A stretch of 64,000 nucleotides of DNA from Rhodospirillaceae bacterium (GCA_022843945.1 JALHMR010000003.1:1-64000); one strand, 5' to 3'; shown: positions 1-8,623, counted from the stretch's first letter. Translations and numbers: made by a program. Notes: a model not told the origin generated them from the letters alone.

Positions 1-1
1 C

Positions 2-307
2 GGCGGTGTGGCGGTGCGCAGCCGCAGCCACGGCGACAACGCCGCGGTCGAGGCGCTGGCCGCCGAGCACGGCATGCGCGAAACCCGCATCCAGGGCAGC
101 GCCATCAAGTTCGGCCTGCTGGCCGAAGGCCAGGCCGACTTCTATCCGCGCTTCGGCAAGACCATGGAATGGGATACCTGCGCCGGCCACGCGATCCTCG
201 AGGCCGCCGGCGGCCATGTCGAGACCATGGCCGGCGGTCCGCTGCTCTACGGCAAGCCCGGCTTCCGCAACCCCGACTTCGTGGCCCGCGGCGCGTTGGC
301 CGGATGA
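2..307 (+). CDS. cysQ: CysQ-like 3'(2'),5'-bisphosphate nucleotidase, C-terminal part (5-prime end outside window)
   Basis: This is the last 101 residues of an inositol-monophosphatase-fold protein; the frame is open to the left edge, so the start lies outside the window. The motif SRSHGD near the fragment's start and WDTCAGHAILEAAGG (Trp-Asp plus a Gly-rich helix start) about 50 residues later are hallmarks of the family; the Asp of the WD pair is a metal ligand. CysQ hydrolyses 3'-phosphoadenosine-5'-phosphate to AMP and supports sulfate assimilation. The usual family length is about 260 residues, so roughly 60 percent is missing. Another IMPase subfamily is possible but the motif spacing favours CysQ. 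The stop overlaps the next start (ATGA), so the two genes are probably cotranscribed. Confidence 0.8.
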   Translation, partial: GGVAVRSRSHGDNAAVEALAAEHGMRETRIQGSAIKFGLLAEGQADFYPRFGKTMEWDTCAGHAILEAAGGHVETMAGGPLLYGKPGFRNPDFVARGALAG

Positions 308-981
308 CCGGACGCATCCTGGTCATCAATCCCAACTCGACCGCCGCGGTCACCAGCGGCATCGATGAGGCGCTGCAGCCGTTGCGCATGGCGGGCGGCC
401 CCGAGATCGAATGCGCGACCCTGGCCGAGGGTCCGCCCGGCATCGAGACCCAGGCGCAGGTCGAGAGCGTGGTGCAGCCCCTCTGCCGCATGGTTGCAGC
501 GCGCGGCAACGACGCCAGCGCCTTCGTCATCGCCTGCTACAGCGATCCCGGACTCCATGCCGTGCGCGAGACGACGCGCAAGCCGGTCCTGGGCATCGCC
601 GAAAGCGGCATACTGACGGCGCTGACTCTCGGCTGGCGCTTCGGCGTGATCTCCATCCTGGCGAAATCCATACCGCGCCATCGGCGCTACGTGGCGCAGA
701 TGGGCGTGCAGGACCGCCTGGCCGGCGACCGCGCCGTCGGGCTCGGCGTGGTCGAACTGGCCGACGAGAGCCGCACGCTGGGCCGCCTGATCGAAGTCGG
801 CAAGACGCTGCGCGACAGCGACAGCGCCGACGTGCTGGTCATGGGCTGCGCCGGCATGGCGCGCTACCGCCAGCGGCTGCAGGATGCCGTGCATCTCCCG
901 GTGGTCGAGCCGACGCAGGCGGCGGTCGGCATGGCCATCGCCCGCGTTCGCCTGGGCTGGGAGCGGTTGTCGGGCGCTTAA
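304..981 (+). CDS. Asp/Glu/hydantoin racemase family protein
   Basis: 225 residues, starting at an ATG that overlaps the cysQ stop by 4 bases. The N-terminus has the family motif VINPNST. Two cysteines sit where the two-base racemase mechanism needs them: Cys78 in IACYSDPG and Cys182 in MGCAGM. Hydantoin racemases invert the C5 centre of 5-substituted hydantoins so that a stereospecific hydantoinase can use both enantiomers. Less than 2 kb away on the opposite strand lie a D-hydantoinase and a D-carbamoylase, which makes hydantoin racemase more likely than aspartate racemase or a Dcg1-type enzyme. The gene converges on the small unknown gene at 994-1284. Confidence 0.8.
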   Translation: MTGRILVINPNSTAAVTSGIDEALQPLRMAGGPEIECATLAEGPPGIETQAQVESVVQPLCRMVAARGNDASAFVIACYSDPGLHAVRETTRKPVLGIAESGILTALTLGWRFGVISILAKSIPRHRRYVAQMGVQDRLAGDRAVGLGVVELADESRTLGRLIEVGKTLRDSDSADVLVMGCAGMARYRQRLQDAVHLPVVEPTQAAVGMAIARVRLGWERLSGA

Positions 982-993
982 GCGAACTGCAGC

Positions 994-1284
994 CTAGGCG
1001 TGGCCGGCGACGACGCAGTTTCGATCAAGCGCCGCGATGGTGGCCCCCAGCTCCTGCTGGGCGAGGATCAGGCTGGTGCGCGAGCGGTCGTCGAGCCGGT
1101 TGGCGAAGCGGTTGAGGAAACTCTGGATGTCGCCGCGCAGATCGGCCAGATCCAAGGCGATTTGCACACGCAGGGCCGGGTTGAGGGCGGCGAGCAGCGT
1201 ATCGGCCACGCGCCGCAGCCGCACGCCCAGAGTCGCGAGCTCGGTGTCGGCGAGGCTGGTCAGGATGCCAGTAGTATCGTGCAT
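994..1284 (-). CDS. hypothetical protein, 96 residues
   Basis: I do not recognise this family. It is short, mainly helical by composition (long Leu/Ala/Arg stretches), with no signal peptide or membrane segment. An upstream in-frame ATG at 1326 would add 14 residues, but the ATG at 1284 has GGAA about 8 bases upstream and gives a more normal N-terminus (MHDTTGILTSL). It lies 93 bases downstream of the flavin reductase on the same strand and may be the last gene of the hydantoin operon. A four-helix or MCP-sensor-like fold is conceivable; no catalytic motif is visible. Confidence 0.5.
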   Translation of the reverse strand: MHDTTGILTSLADTELATLGVRLRRVADTLLAALNPALRVQIALDLADLRGDIQSFLNRFANRLDDRSRTSLILAQQELGATIAALDRNCVVAGHA

Positions 1285-1377
1285 GCTGGCATTCCGCGCC
1301 CGGCCCCGACAGAAGTAAGCAATCAATTTTAGCGCCGAGCTTGCCCGTTATTGCCACGCTCGGAAGTGGCCGCCGGC

Positions 1378-1986
1378 CTACTCCACCACCGCCGGGGGAA
1401 GCTCGAACTGATCACGCGTGCGCGCATAGCGGTTGCCGTAGAAGCGGCCGATGGGGAAGAACTTCTCGCCGCGGATGCGGAAGGTCTCGGGATCGAAGAT
1501 GTCGTCCCGCACGTGGAAGTGCACCCCTTCGCCGAGCAGCAGGCGGCGCGTCTCGCCGATCTCGATGACCTGCCGCAGCCGGCATTCGAGCGAGAACGGC
1601 ACGTCTCGGATGCGTGGCGGCTTCACCGCCTTGCTCGGGGCGAGAGCGAGACCGGTCGCCTCGGCTTCGCTCACCCCGGCCGGGTACTCGGCGCTGGTCT
1701 GATGCATGGTCTCGGCCAGCGCCTCGTCGACGATGTTGACCACCCATTCGCCGGTGCGCTGCGCGTTGACCAGGGTGTCCTTGAGCCGCGCGCCCGGCCT
1801 CGGATTGATGCTGATGATGACGATCGGCGGATCGTCGCCCAGCACGTTGAAGAAGCTGAACGGCGCCACGTTCACCGTACCGGCCTCGTTGAGCGTCGTG
1901 GTCCAGGCGATCGGCCGGGGCACGACCAGGGCGGTCAGCAGCTTGTAGCGCTGACGCGCGGTGAGATCGGCGGCGGCGGCGTCCAT
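1378..1986 (-). CDS. flavin reductase family protein (FMN-binding split barrel)
   Basis: 202 residues. The sequence from residue 9 (TARQRYKLLTALVVPRPIAW) through NVAPFSFFNVLGDDPP matches the N-terminal part of the flavin-reductase-like split-barrel family that binds FMN. The C-terminal part has the typical GRFYGNRYARTRD segment. Members reduce free flavin for two-component monooxygenases or act on small substrates themselves. The start ATG overlaps the stop of the upstream carbamoylase (TGATG), so translational coupling is likely. No oxygenase partner sits in this operon, so the acceptor of reduced flavin is unknown. Confidence 0.8.
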   Translation of the reverse strand: MDAAAADLTARQRYKLLTALVVPRPIAWTTTLNEAGTVNVAPFSFFNVLGDDPPIVIISINPRPGARLKDTLVNAQRTGEWVVNIVDEALAETMHQTSAEYPAGVSEAEATGLALAPSKAVKPPRIRDVPFSLECRLRQVIEIGETRRLLLGEGVHFHVRDDIFDPETFRIRGEKFFPIGRFYGNRYARTRDQFELPPAVVE

Positions 1987-2936
1987 CAGTTCGCCGGCTC
2001 CGCCTTGACGCCGGTGCGCTCGGTGATCAGCTTGTAATGCTCGATGCGCCGGTGCTTGGCGAAGTTGAAGGTCTGCTCGCGCAGGTATTCGCCCAAAGAC
2101 AGGTCGCAATCGTAGGCGATCACCTCGTCGCCTTCTGTCAGGGTCTTGGCCACGATCTCGCCGGTCGGCGCCACGATCAGCGATTCGCCATGCATGCCGA
2201 AACCGTCCTCGCGCCCAGCCTTCGCCGTGGCGATCACCCAGCTGGCGTTCTGATAGGCGCCGGCCTGGCACGACAGGCGGTGGTGGAAGACGCGGATATG
2301 CTGCGGCTCTTCGGGGGTGTGGAGGTTTTCGTTGGGCGTGTTGTAGCCGAGCACGATCATCTCGGCGCCCTTGAGCGCCATGACCCGGTAGGTCTCCGGC
2401 CAGCGCCGGTCGTTGCAGATGCACTGCCCGATCAGGACGTTCTCGTCGAACATGCGCCAGACGTCGAAGCCGAGATTGCCGACGTCGAAATAGCGCTTCT
2501 CCAGATGCTGGAAGGCCGCCTCCGGCAGGTGCTCGCTATGGCCCGGCAGATGCACCTTGCGATACTTGCCGACCAGCTGGCCATTCGGCGCCACCAGGAC
2601 CGAGGTGTTGTAGCGCTTCGTCTTGCCCCCCTCCTCCGTCAGCTCGGCATAGCCGAGGTAGAAACCGACCTTGAGCTGCCGCCCGAGCTCGAACAGCGGC
2701 TGCGTCTCGGGACCCGGCATCTGGGCCTCGAAATAGCGGTCGATCTCCGCCTGGTCGGTCATCCACCAGCGCGGGAAGAACGTGGTCAGCGCCAGCTCCG
2801 GGAAGACGACGAAGCGCGCGCCACTGGCATGCGCCTCGCGCATCATCGCCATCAGGCGCTTGACCACGCTGGCGCGGCTGTCGGCACGGTGGATCGGTCC
2901 CAGCTGGGCGGCAGCGACTTTCAGACGGCGGGCCAT
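1986..2936 (-). CDS. N-carbamoyl-D-amino-acid hydrolase (nitrilase superfamily)
   Basis: 316 residues. The nitrilase triad is visible: Glu47 in VFPELALTTFFPRW, Lys127 in KYRKVHLPGH and Cys174 in ICNDRRWPE. These segments, the conserved spacing and YNTP after the nucleophile closely match D-carbamoylases of Agrobacterium type (about 304 residues), rather than beta-ureidopropionase or N-carbamoylputrescine amidase. The enzyme cleaves N-carbamoyl-D-amino acids to D-amino acid, CO2 and ammonia. The gene follows the hydantoinase after 26 bases and overlaps the flavin reductase start by 1 base. The start ATG at 2936 gives the standard N-terminus MARRLKVAAAQLGP. Cytoplasmic; no signal peptide. Confidence 0.85.
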   Translation of the reverse strand: MARRLKVAAAQLGPIHRADSRASVVKRLMAMMREAHASGARFVVFPELALTTFFPRWWMTDQAEIDRYFEAQMPGPETQPLFELGRQLKVGFYLGYAELTEEGGKTKRYNTSVLVAPNGQLVGKYRKVHLPGHSEHLPEAAFQHLEKRYFDVGNLGFDVWRMFDENVLIGQCICNDRRWPETYRVMALKGAEMIVLGYNTPNENLHTPEEPQHIRVFHHRLSCQAGAYQNASWVIATAKAGREDGFGMHGESLIVAPTGEIVAKTLTEGDEVIAYDCDLSLGEYLREQTFNFAKHRRIEHYKLITERTGVKAEPAN

Positions 2937-2962
2937 GGACAGGTTCCTCAAAAGAGTGGGCT

Positions 2963-4426
2963 TCAAAACAGCGGTTGTCCGATCACCCGTTGCGTCAGGG
3001 CGAGCTCCGGCACGGTGCGGCCGAGAGGCTTGGCAGTCTCCGGCTTGGCGCAAGGCAGGAACTGGCCACTGCCGCGCTCGGCGTGCAGCGTTCCATCCTC
3101 GATCACGACGCGGCCGCGGCTGATCACCGTCATCGGCCAGCCCTTGAGGTGGACTCCTTCGTAGGGCGTGTAGCCGACCTTGTCGTGCAGCATCGAGGCG
3201 GCCACCGTCACCTCGCGCTCCGGGTCCCAGATGGCCAGGTCGGCGTCGGAGCCCACAGCGATCGTGCCCTTGCGCGGATAAAGACCGTACATCCTGGCGT
3301 GGTTCTCGGCCGTCAACGCCACGAACTGCGACAGCGTCAGCCGCTTCTTGCCCACGCCTTCGGAGAAGAGCAGCGGCAGGCGCAGCTCCAGCCCCGGCAC
3401 GCCGTTGGCCATCTCCTTGAAGGTCGTCTTCGCGCCCTTGGGCAGCTTGCCCGTCTCGTCGAAGCGGTACGGCGCGTGGTCCGACGAGTAGACTTGGAAG
3501 ACGCCGTCCTTGAGGGCCTGCCACACCGCTTCCTGGGCCGCGGCATCGCGCGGCGGCGGCGAGCAGCAGAACTTGGCGCCTTCGAGGCCGGGCTTGTCGA
3601 TGTCGTCGGCGGTCAGGAACAGGTATTGCGGGCAGGTCTCGCCGTAGAGCCGCAGGCCGCGCCCCTGCGCCTCGCGGATCACCTCGATTGCCTCGCCGGC
3701 CGAGACGTGGACGATGAGCAGCGGCACGTCCACAAGCTCGGCGAGGGCGGCGGCGCGGTAGGTCGCTTCTTTCTCGGCCAGCCGAGCGTGGCTGACCGCG
3801 TGGAACTTCGGCGCGCCGTGCCCCTGCTCCAGCAGCCGCTTGGCCAGCCACTGGATCATGTCGTGGTTCTCGGCGTGGACCATGACCAGCGCGCCTTCGC
3901 GCCGCGCCAGGGCCAGCACGTCGAGCATCTGGGCGTCGGAGAGCTTCAGCTTGTCGTAGGTCATGTAGACCTTGAACGAGGTGTAGCCGTCGCGGATCAG
4001 CGCCGGCAGCTCCTGGCCGAGGACCTGTTCCGTCGGATCCGAGACGATCAGGTGGAAGGCGTAGTCGATCACCGCCTTGGGCTCGGCGCGGGCGTGATAG
4101 GTCTTCACCACCTCGCGCAGCGACTGGCCGCGGTGCTGCGCGGCGAACGGAATGATCGTCGTCGTGCCGCCGAACGCCGCCGACACGGTGCCGCTGTAGA
4201 AATCGTCGGCGCACATCACGCCCATCGACGATTCCTGCTCGACATGGCAGTGGCTGTCGACACCGCCGGGAAGCACCAGCCGGCCTTTGGCGTCCATGTC
4301 ACGTGTTGCCGGCCCCAGCGCATCGCCGAGCGCCGCGATCCGGCCCTGCCTAATTCCGATATCTCCGACAAAGGACTGGGTGGTCGTCACCACCGTACCG
4401 CCGCGGATCGCCAGGTCGAATTCCAT
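2963..4426 (-). CDS. dihydropyrimidinase / D-hydantoinase
   Basis: 487-residue cyclic amidohydrolase. The dinuclear metal site is present: His59 and His61 in DSHCHVE, Lys152 (the carboxylated lysine) in SFKVYMTYD, His184 in VHAEN, His240 in VHVS and Asp316 in SSDHAPY. It opens 5-substituted hydantoins or dihydropyrimidines to N-carbamoyl acids, which the next gene hydrolyses. The ATG at 4426 has GGAAAGAG just upstream; an ATG at 4438 would add four residues and is less well placed. First gene of the operon hydantoinase, carbamoylase, flavin reductase. Substrate preference (hydantoin versus dihydrouracil) cannot be read from the sequence; the D-carbamoylase partner favours D-hydantoinase use. 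Confidence 0.9.
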   Translation of the reverse strand: MEFDLAIRGGTVVTTTQSFVGDIGIRQGRIAALGDALGPATRDMDAKGRLVLPGGVDSHCHVEQESSMGVMCADDFYSGTVSAAFGGTTTIIPFAAQHRGQSLREVVKTYHARAEPKAVIDYAFHLIVSDPTEQVLGQELPALIRDGYTSFKVYMTYDKLKLSDAQMLDVLALARREGALVMVHAENHDMIQWLAKRLLEQGHGAPKFHAVSHARLAEKEATYRAAALAELVDVPLLIVHVSAGEAIEVIREAQGRGLRLYGETCPQYLFLTADDIDKPGLEGAKFCCSPPPRDAAAQEAVWQALKDGVFQVYSSDHAPYRFDETGKLPKGAKTTFKEMANGVPGLELRLPLLFSEGVGKKRLTLSQFVALTAENHARMYGLYPRKGTIAVGSDADLAIWDPEREVTVAASMLHDKVGYTPYEGVHLKGWPMTVISRGRVVIEDGTLHAERGSGQFLPCAKPETAKPLGRTVPELALTQRVIGQPLF

Positions 4427-4504
4427 CGCTCTTTCCATAGCATAGGGGGCGGCCCCGCAACACCGCCGCACCCGGGAACCGCGGGCTAGCGGGGGGGGGC
4501 CGGC

Positions 4505-4520
4505 TGTGACACCTGTCACT
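4505..4520. promoter_or_regulatory. CRP/FNR-like palindrome in the hydantoinase-caspase divergent region
   Basis: TGTGAC-N4-GTCACT, matching the classical CRP half-site pattern TGTGA-N6-TCAC. It sits 57 bases upstream of the caspase start (4578) and about 79 bases upstream of the divergent hydantoinase start (4426). The same 6-base arms recur at 27769-27784. A run of nine G lies just upstream at 4491-4499. Binding by a CRP-family protein is inferred from pattern only. Confidence 0.4.
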
Positions 4521-4577
4521 GGGCCGGCAACCGAGGGGTGTGCTAATTTCCTCCCGGTTTGGCTGGCTTAGGGGGCC

Positions 4578-6260
4578 ATGTCGCTACGGCTGTCGATCTT
4601 CGTCGCTGTGTTTTTCCTGCTGCTGCAACCGGCGGCAGCGCAGCAGTCGCGCGTGGCGCTGGTCATCGGCAACGCGCGCTACGCCGAAGCGCCGCTCAAG
4701 AATCCGGTCAACGACGCCCGCGCGATGGCCGCCGCCCTCAGGGCCCGCGGCTTCGAGGTGCTCATCCGGGAAAACGCCACCAAGCAGCAGATGGAGGCAG
4801 CGGTCGCCGATTTCGGCGAGAAGCTGAACGAGAACGCGACCGGCCTGTTCTTCTACGCGGGCCACGGCATCCAGGTGCAGGGCCGCAACTACCTGATGCC
4901 GGTCGACGCCCGTATCGTCTCCGAGCAGCGCATCCGGCTGGAAGCCTTCGATGTCGAGGCGGTCCTCGACCAGATGCAGGCAGCGCGCAGCAAGGTCAGC
5001 ATGCTGATCCTCGACGCCTGCCGCAACAACCCGTTCGAGCGTCGCTTCCGCTCGACCGGCAGCGGCCTGGCCCAGATCAACGCGCCCGAAGGCACGCTGA
5101 TCGCCTATGCCACGGCGCCCGGCAAGGTGGCGGCGGACGGCGACGGCACGAATGGGCTCTACACCCAGGAGTTCCTCAAGGCGCTGGGCACGCCCGGCCT
5201 CAAGGTCGAGGACGTGTTCAAGCAAGTGCGCATCAACGTCAGCCGGGCCTCGGATGGCCTGCAGGTTCCCTGGGAGGCCTCCTCACTGACCGGAGACTTC
5301 TACTTTGTTCCCCCGGCACCCGCGACGGCCACGCCGAGCCTCGACAGGGCGTTCTGGGAAGCCATCAAGGGCAACAACACCCCCGCGGTCTTCCAGGCCT
5401 ATCTCGATGCTTTTCCCGCCGGCGCCTTCGCGCCGGAAGCGCGGGCGCGGATGGCGGCATTGGGTGGATCCTCGATGCCGGTCGGCGACTCTCGCCCGCC
5501 GGGCCCCGTGACCACGGCCCCGATCGTCCCGGCTCCGGCCCCCAAACCCGTCCAGCAGGCCGCCTTGCCGCCCGCCGGCGCGCCGCTCTCCGCCCCGGGC
5601 AAGTTCGACGGGCTTTACGTCGCGACCTCCAGTGACGCGCGTGGCGTCGTGACGTCAACCATCGAAATCTCGGACGCGACGATCAGCGGGTTCAGCGTCA
5701 ACCAGGGCGCCGGCGGCGTCTGCCGGGCGACCGGCTCAATCGAACCCGCCACCGGCGAAGTGAGACTGTTCCAAATGAACTGCCCGAACAACTCGCTGAC
5801 CTACACGGGCCGCTTCACCGGAGGCGATACCGAACTCGCGACACGCGCCACCATCCGTTCGGGCGAGCACACGACGCTATGGAAAAAGACCCAGTCCGCC
5901 GTGCAGCGGGCCGCGCTGGCTCCCGCCGGCGCACCCCTGCCGGCCGGTGCCATCGATGGCCGCTATATCGCCGTGCTCCCGAGCATCGACGGCCTGCCCA
6001 TGACGATGACCATCGATGTGGCCAATCACAGGATCACCGGCTGGGGCACGGCACCCTCGATTACCGGTGTCTGCCGCCTCTTCGGCACGGTGGACGCCTC
6101 CGGCGTCATCCAACGACTGGAGATGGATTGCCGGCTGGCTGGCTGGAATTTCTTCGGAAAGTTCGCCCCGACGGCGGACGGCAGCTACACCGCCGAGACC
6201 GAGGCCCGTAGCCCGACCATGGGCAACCGCACGATCGTCTGGAAAAAGGTCAGTTCATGA
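4578..6260 (+). CDS. secreted caspase family (peptidase C14) protein, paralogue 1
   Basis: 560 residues. A signal peptide (residues 1 to about 21, ending PAAAQ) precedes a caspase-like domain that begins SRVALVIGNARY. The catalytic dyad is His96 in FYAGHG and Cys148 in LDACRNNPF. After the p20-like domain (to about residue 245) comes a short helical segment of the type FWEAIKGNN...AYLDAFP, common behind bacterial caspases, and then a Pro-rich linker. Two copies of an unnamed module of about 100 residues follow (about 338-440 and 455-560). Each runs from a G-x-Y start through a I-x-G-F strand to a Cys-containing C-R and a C-P-N or similar motif. Predicted to act in the periplasm or outside the cell. 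It overlaps paralogue 2 by ATGA. Confidence 0.85.
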   Translation: MSLRLSIFVAVFFLLLQPAAAQQSRVALVIGNARYAEAPLKNPVNDARAMAAALRARGFEVLIRENATKQQMEAAVADFGEKLNENATGLFFYAGHGIQVQGRNYLMPVDARIVSEQRIRLEAFDVEAVLDQMQAARSKVSMLILDACRNNPFERRFRSTGSGLAQINAPEGTLIAYATAPGKVAADGDGTNGLYTQEFLKALGTPGLKVEDVFKQVRINVSRASDGLQVPWEASSLTGDFYFVPPAPATATPSLDRAFWEAIKGNNTPAVFQAYLDAFPAGAFAPEARARMAALGGSSMPVGDSRPPGPVTTAPIVPAPAPKPVQQAALPPAGAPLSAPGKFDGLYVATSSDARGVVTSTIEISDATISGFSVNQGAGGVCRATGSIEPATGEVRLFQMNCPNNSLTYTGRFTGGDTELATRATIRSGEHTTLWKKTQSAVQRAALAPAGAPLPAGAIDGRYIAVLPSIDGLPMTMTIDVANHRITGWGTAPSITGVCRLFGTVDASGVIQRLEMDCRLAGWNFFGKFAPTADGSYTAETEARSPTMGNRTIVWKKVSS

Positions 6261-7960
6261 TTGCCTCGCCTCTGCGGCGGATCTGCGGGACGGCGGCGAT
6301 CGCCGCGGCGGTCCTGCTCGCCCAGCCAGCCGAGGCGCAGGAGTCGCGCGTGGCCCTGGTCATCGGCAACGCGCGCTATGTCGAGGCGCCGCTCAAGAAC
6401 CCGGTCAATGATGCGCGCGCCATGGCGGCCTCGCTCAAGGCCCGCGGCTTCGAGGTGATCGCCCGCGAGAACGCGACGCGCTCCCAGATGGAATCCGCGA
6501 TCGCCGACTTCGGCGAAAAACTCAACGAGGGCGCGACCGGCCTGTTCTTCTTCGCCGGCCATGGCATGCAGGTCCAGGGGCGCAACTACCTCGTACCCGT
6601 CGATGCCCGCATCACCTCCGAGCAGCGCGTGAAGCTCGAGACCGTCGACGTCGACGTCGTGCTCGACCAGATGCAGGCGGCGCGCACCAGGGTCAGCATG
6701 GTGATCCTCGACGCCTGCCGGAACAATCCGTTCGAACGGCGCTTCCGCTCGCTCAACGGTGGCATGGCGCAGATCAACGCGCCGGAGGGCACGCTGATCG
6801 CCTACGCCACGGCGCCCGGCAAGGTGGCCGCCGACGGCGACGGGAGCAATGGCCTCTATACCCAGGAATTCCTCAAGGCGCTGACCAGCCCCGGCCTCAA
6901 GGTCGAGGATGTGTTCAAGCAGGTCCGCGTCAATGTCAGCCGTGCCTCGAACGGCATGCAGGTGCCCTGGGAGGCTTCGTCGCTCACCGGCGATTTCTAT
7001 TTCGTGCCTCCCGCACCTGTCGCCGCGACACCGCAGATCCAGGCGACGCCGCAGACGCTCGATCTTGCCTTCTGGGAAGCGGTCAAAGGCAGCGCCAACC
7101 CGGTGGAGCTTCAGGCCTATCTCGATACATTCCCGAACGGCACCTTCGCCCCTCTGGCGCGCTCGCGGATGGCCGCGATGCGCGCCCCCAGCCCAACTCC
7201 CACCGCGGGCCCCGCCCCGGCGGCAGCCCCGGCGCGTGTTCCGACACCCCCGCCCGCCGCCCCAATACCCAAGCCGGTTCAGCAGGCCTCTCTGCCATCG
7301 CCCTCAACCCCGGCCGGCGCAGATTCATTCAACGGCCTCTACACCGCCTTCTTTAACGGGTCGCGGGGCGCGCTGCAGGCCCAGATAGAAATCGAGGGCA
7401 CGAAGATCGTTGGCTTCGCCTCCGGCGCCGCCCTCTGCCGGATCGCCGGTGAGGTCGACGCCAGCGGCGTCATCCAGCGCTTCGTCATGGAATGCCCCAA
7501 CAGCAGCTGGAGCTTCTCCGGTCAGTTCTCGATCGAGGGCGAGTCCGAGACGACGGCGCGCAGCGATGTCAACACCCGAACAGTAAAATGGAAACGGATA
7601 ACGGTGGCCCGCACGACGTCCGTCGCCGCGCTTCCTCAAGGCACACTCGACGGCCGCTATGCCGGTCAGGTGCGCGGGCGGCACGGCATACTGGCCGCCA
7701 CAATCGACGTCCAGGGCACCAAGATCACCGGCTTCGCCTCCGGACCTTACATCGCGTCGGTGACCGCCATCTGCAAGATCAGCGGCGTGCTCGACCCCGA
7801 CGGCACCATTCAGCTCCTCGACATGCACTGCCCGAACGATTCCTGGCGCTTCACAGGGACGTTCAAGCTCGCCGGCAACGGCACTTACGAGGCGGAGACC
7901 GCCGCGCGCAGCACTACGGCGAACAACCACACCGTTGTCTGGAAGCGCGAAGGGTCCTGA
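6257..7960 (+). CDS. secreted caspase family (peptidase C14) protein, paralogue 2
   Basis: 567 residues, with the same architecture as the preceding gene: signal peptide ending QPAEA, caspase domain with His102 in FFAGHG and Cys154 in LDACRNNPF, FWEAVKGSA...AYLDTFP segment, Pro/Ala-rich linker, and two further copies of the C-terminal module (about 355-455 and 465-567). The caspase domains of the two proteins are nearly identical along long stretches (for example the segment NAPEGTLIAYATAPGKVAAD), while linkers and C-terminal modules have diverged. This points to tandem duplication followed by divergence of the presumed recognition part. Start is ATG overlapping the upstream stop. The gene converges on the ParA-like gene with no gap. 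Confidence 0.85.
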   Translation: MIASPLRRICGTAAIAAAVLLAQPAEAQESRVALVIGNARYVEAPLKNPVNDARAMAASLKARGFEVIARENATRSQMESAIADFGEKLNEGATGLFFFAGHGMQVQGRNYLVPVDARITSEQRVKLETVDVDVVLDQMQAARTRVSMVILDACRNNPFERRFRSLNGGMAQINAPEGTLIAYATAPGKVAADGDGSNGLYTQEFLKALTSPGLKVEDVFKQVRVNVSRASNGMQVPWEASSLTGDFYFVPPAPVAATPQIQATPQTLDLAFWEAVKGSANPVELQAYLDTFPNGTFAPLARSRMAAMRAPSPTPTAGPAPAAAPARVPTPPPAAPIPKPVQQASLPSPSTPAGADSFNGLYTAFFNGSRGALQAQIEIEGTKIVGFASGAALCRIAGEVDASGVIQRFVMECPNSSWSFSGQFSIEGESETTARSDVNTRTVKWKRITVARTTSVAALPQGTLDGRYAGQVRGRHGILAATIDVQGTKITGFASGPYIASVTAICKISGVLDPDGTIQLLDMHCPNDSWRFTGTFKLAGNGTYEAETAARSTTANNHTVVWKREGS

Positions 7961-8623
7961 TCAGGCGACCGGGTGAGCGGCCCGCGCCCAGAGCTCCTCG
8001 CCCAGTGCCGTGATTTCCTGAGTGGCGGTCGAGTTCGGCTCGCTTTCCGACACCCCTGCGCCCTCGGCCAGCGTCTCGGCAAAAGCCACGCGGTTCCCGA
8101 GGGTTGCCTCGGCCACGCCGATGCCGAGGCTCGTCAGCCGGCTGATCATCTCGTCCGCCAGCCGGGCGCGCGCCGGCATCCGGTTGACCACCAGCATCAG
8201 GGGTCGGCGCTCGGTGACCGCGAGCTCAAGCGTCGGCCGGGTTGCCCACAGGTCCATAGGCGAGGGCTGCACCGGCACGACCACCAGCGACGCGGCGCGC
8301 ACGGCGATCCGCGCCTCGGTCTCGGCATGGGGCGGTGAATCCACCAGGACGGCGTCGTGATCGCGCGCCAGGCGCTCGGCCTCGGTGGCCAGCCGCCAGC
8401 CGGCGATCTGCGAGAAGGTGAAGCCGGGATGGCCGTCGGTTCCCGCCTCGCGGCGCACCTCGCTGCGGATGGCAACCCAGCGGCTCAGGCTGCCCTGCGG
8501 ATCGATGTCGATCACCGCCACCCGGCGGCCGAGGCCGCTCCACAGCACCGCCAGATGGGCCACCAGCGTCGTCTTGCCGGCCCCGCCCTTCTGTTGCGCC
8601 ACCGTGAAGACCCTGCCCGCCAA
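7961..8623 (-). CDS. ParA/MinD-type partition ATPase, orphan
   Basis: 220 residues from a TTG start at 8623, preceded by GGGAGAA at good spacing. This start gives MAGRVFTVAQQKGGAGKTTL, the expected beta strand plus deviant Walker A motif with the signature Lys. Further motifs are DIDPQGSLSRW (switch I) and LVDSPPHAE (Walker B / switch II). The length is that of small ParA proteins without a DNA-binding N-terminal domain. These ATPases position plasmids, chromosomes or protein cargoes. No parB or cargo gene lies next to it, so the partner is unknown. Longer in-frame readings upstream (to 8812) lack a start with a ribosome site and are probably not coding. Confidence 0.8.
   Translation of the reverse strand: MAGRVFTVAQQKGGAGKTTLVAHLAVLWSGLGRRVAVIDIDPQGSLSRWVAIRSEVRREAGTDGHPGFTFSQIAGWRLATEAERLARDHDAVLVDSPPHAETEARIAVRAASLVVVPVQPSPMDLWATRPTLELAVTERRPLMLVVNRMPARARLADEMISRLTSLGIGVAEATLGNRVAFAETLAEGAGVSESEPNSTATQEITALGEELWARAAHPVA

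Noticed and set aside
2037-4489. Long + strand frames over the carbamoylase and hydantoinase genes
   Set aside because: Shadows of the two well-supported - strand enzymes.
4491-4499. Run of nine G as a phase-variation tract
   Set aside because: A single tract in non-coding DNA of a GC-rich genome, with no evidence for length variation.
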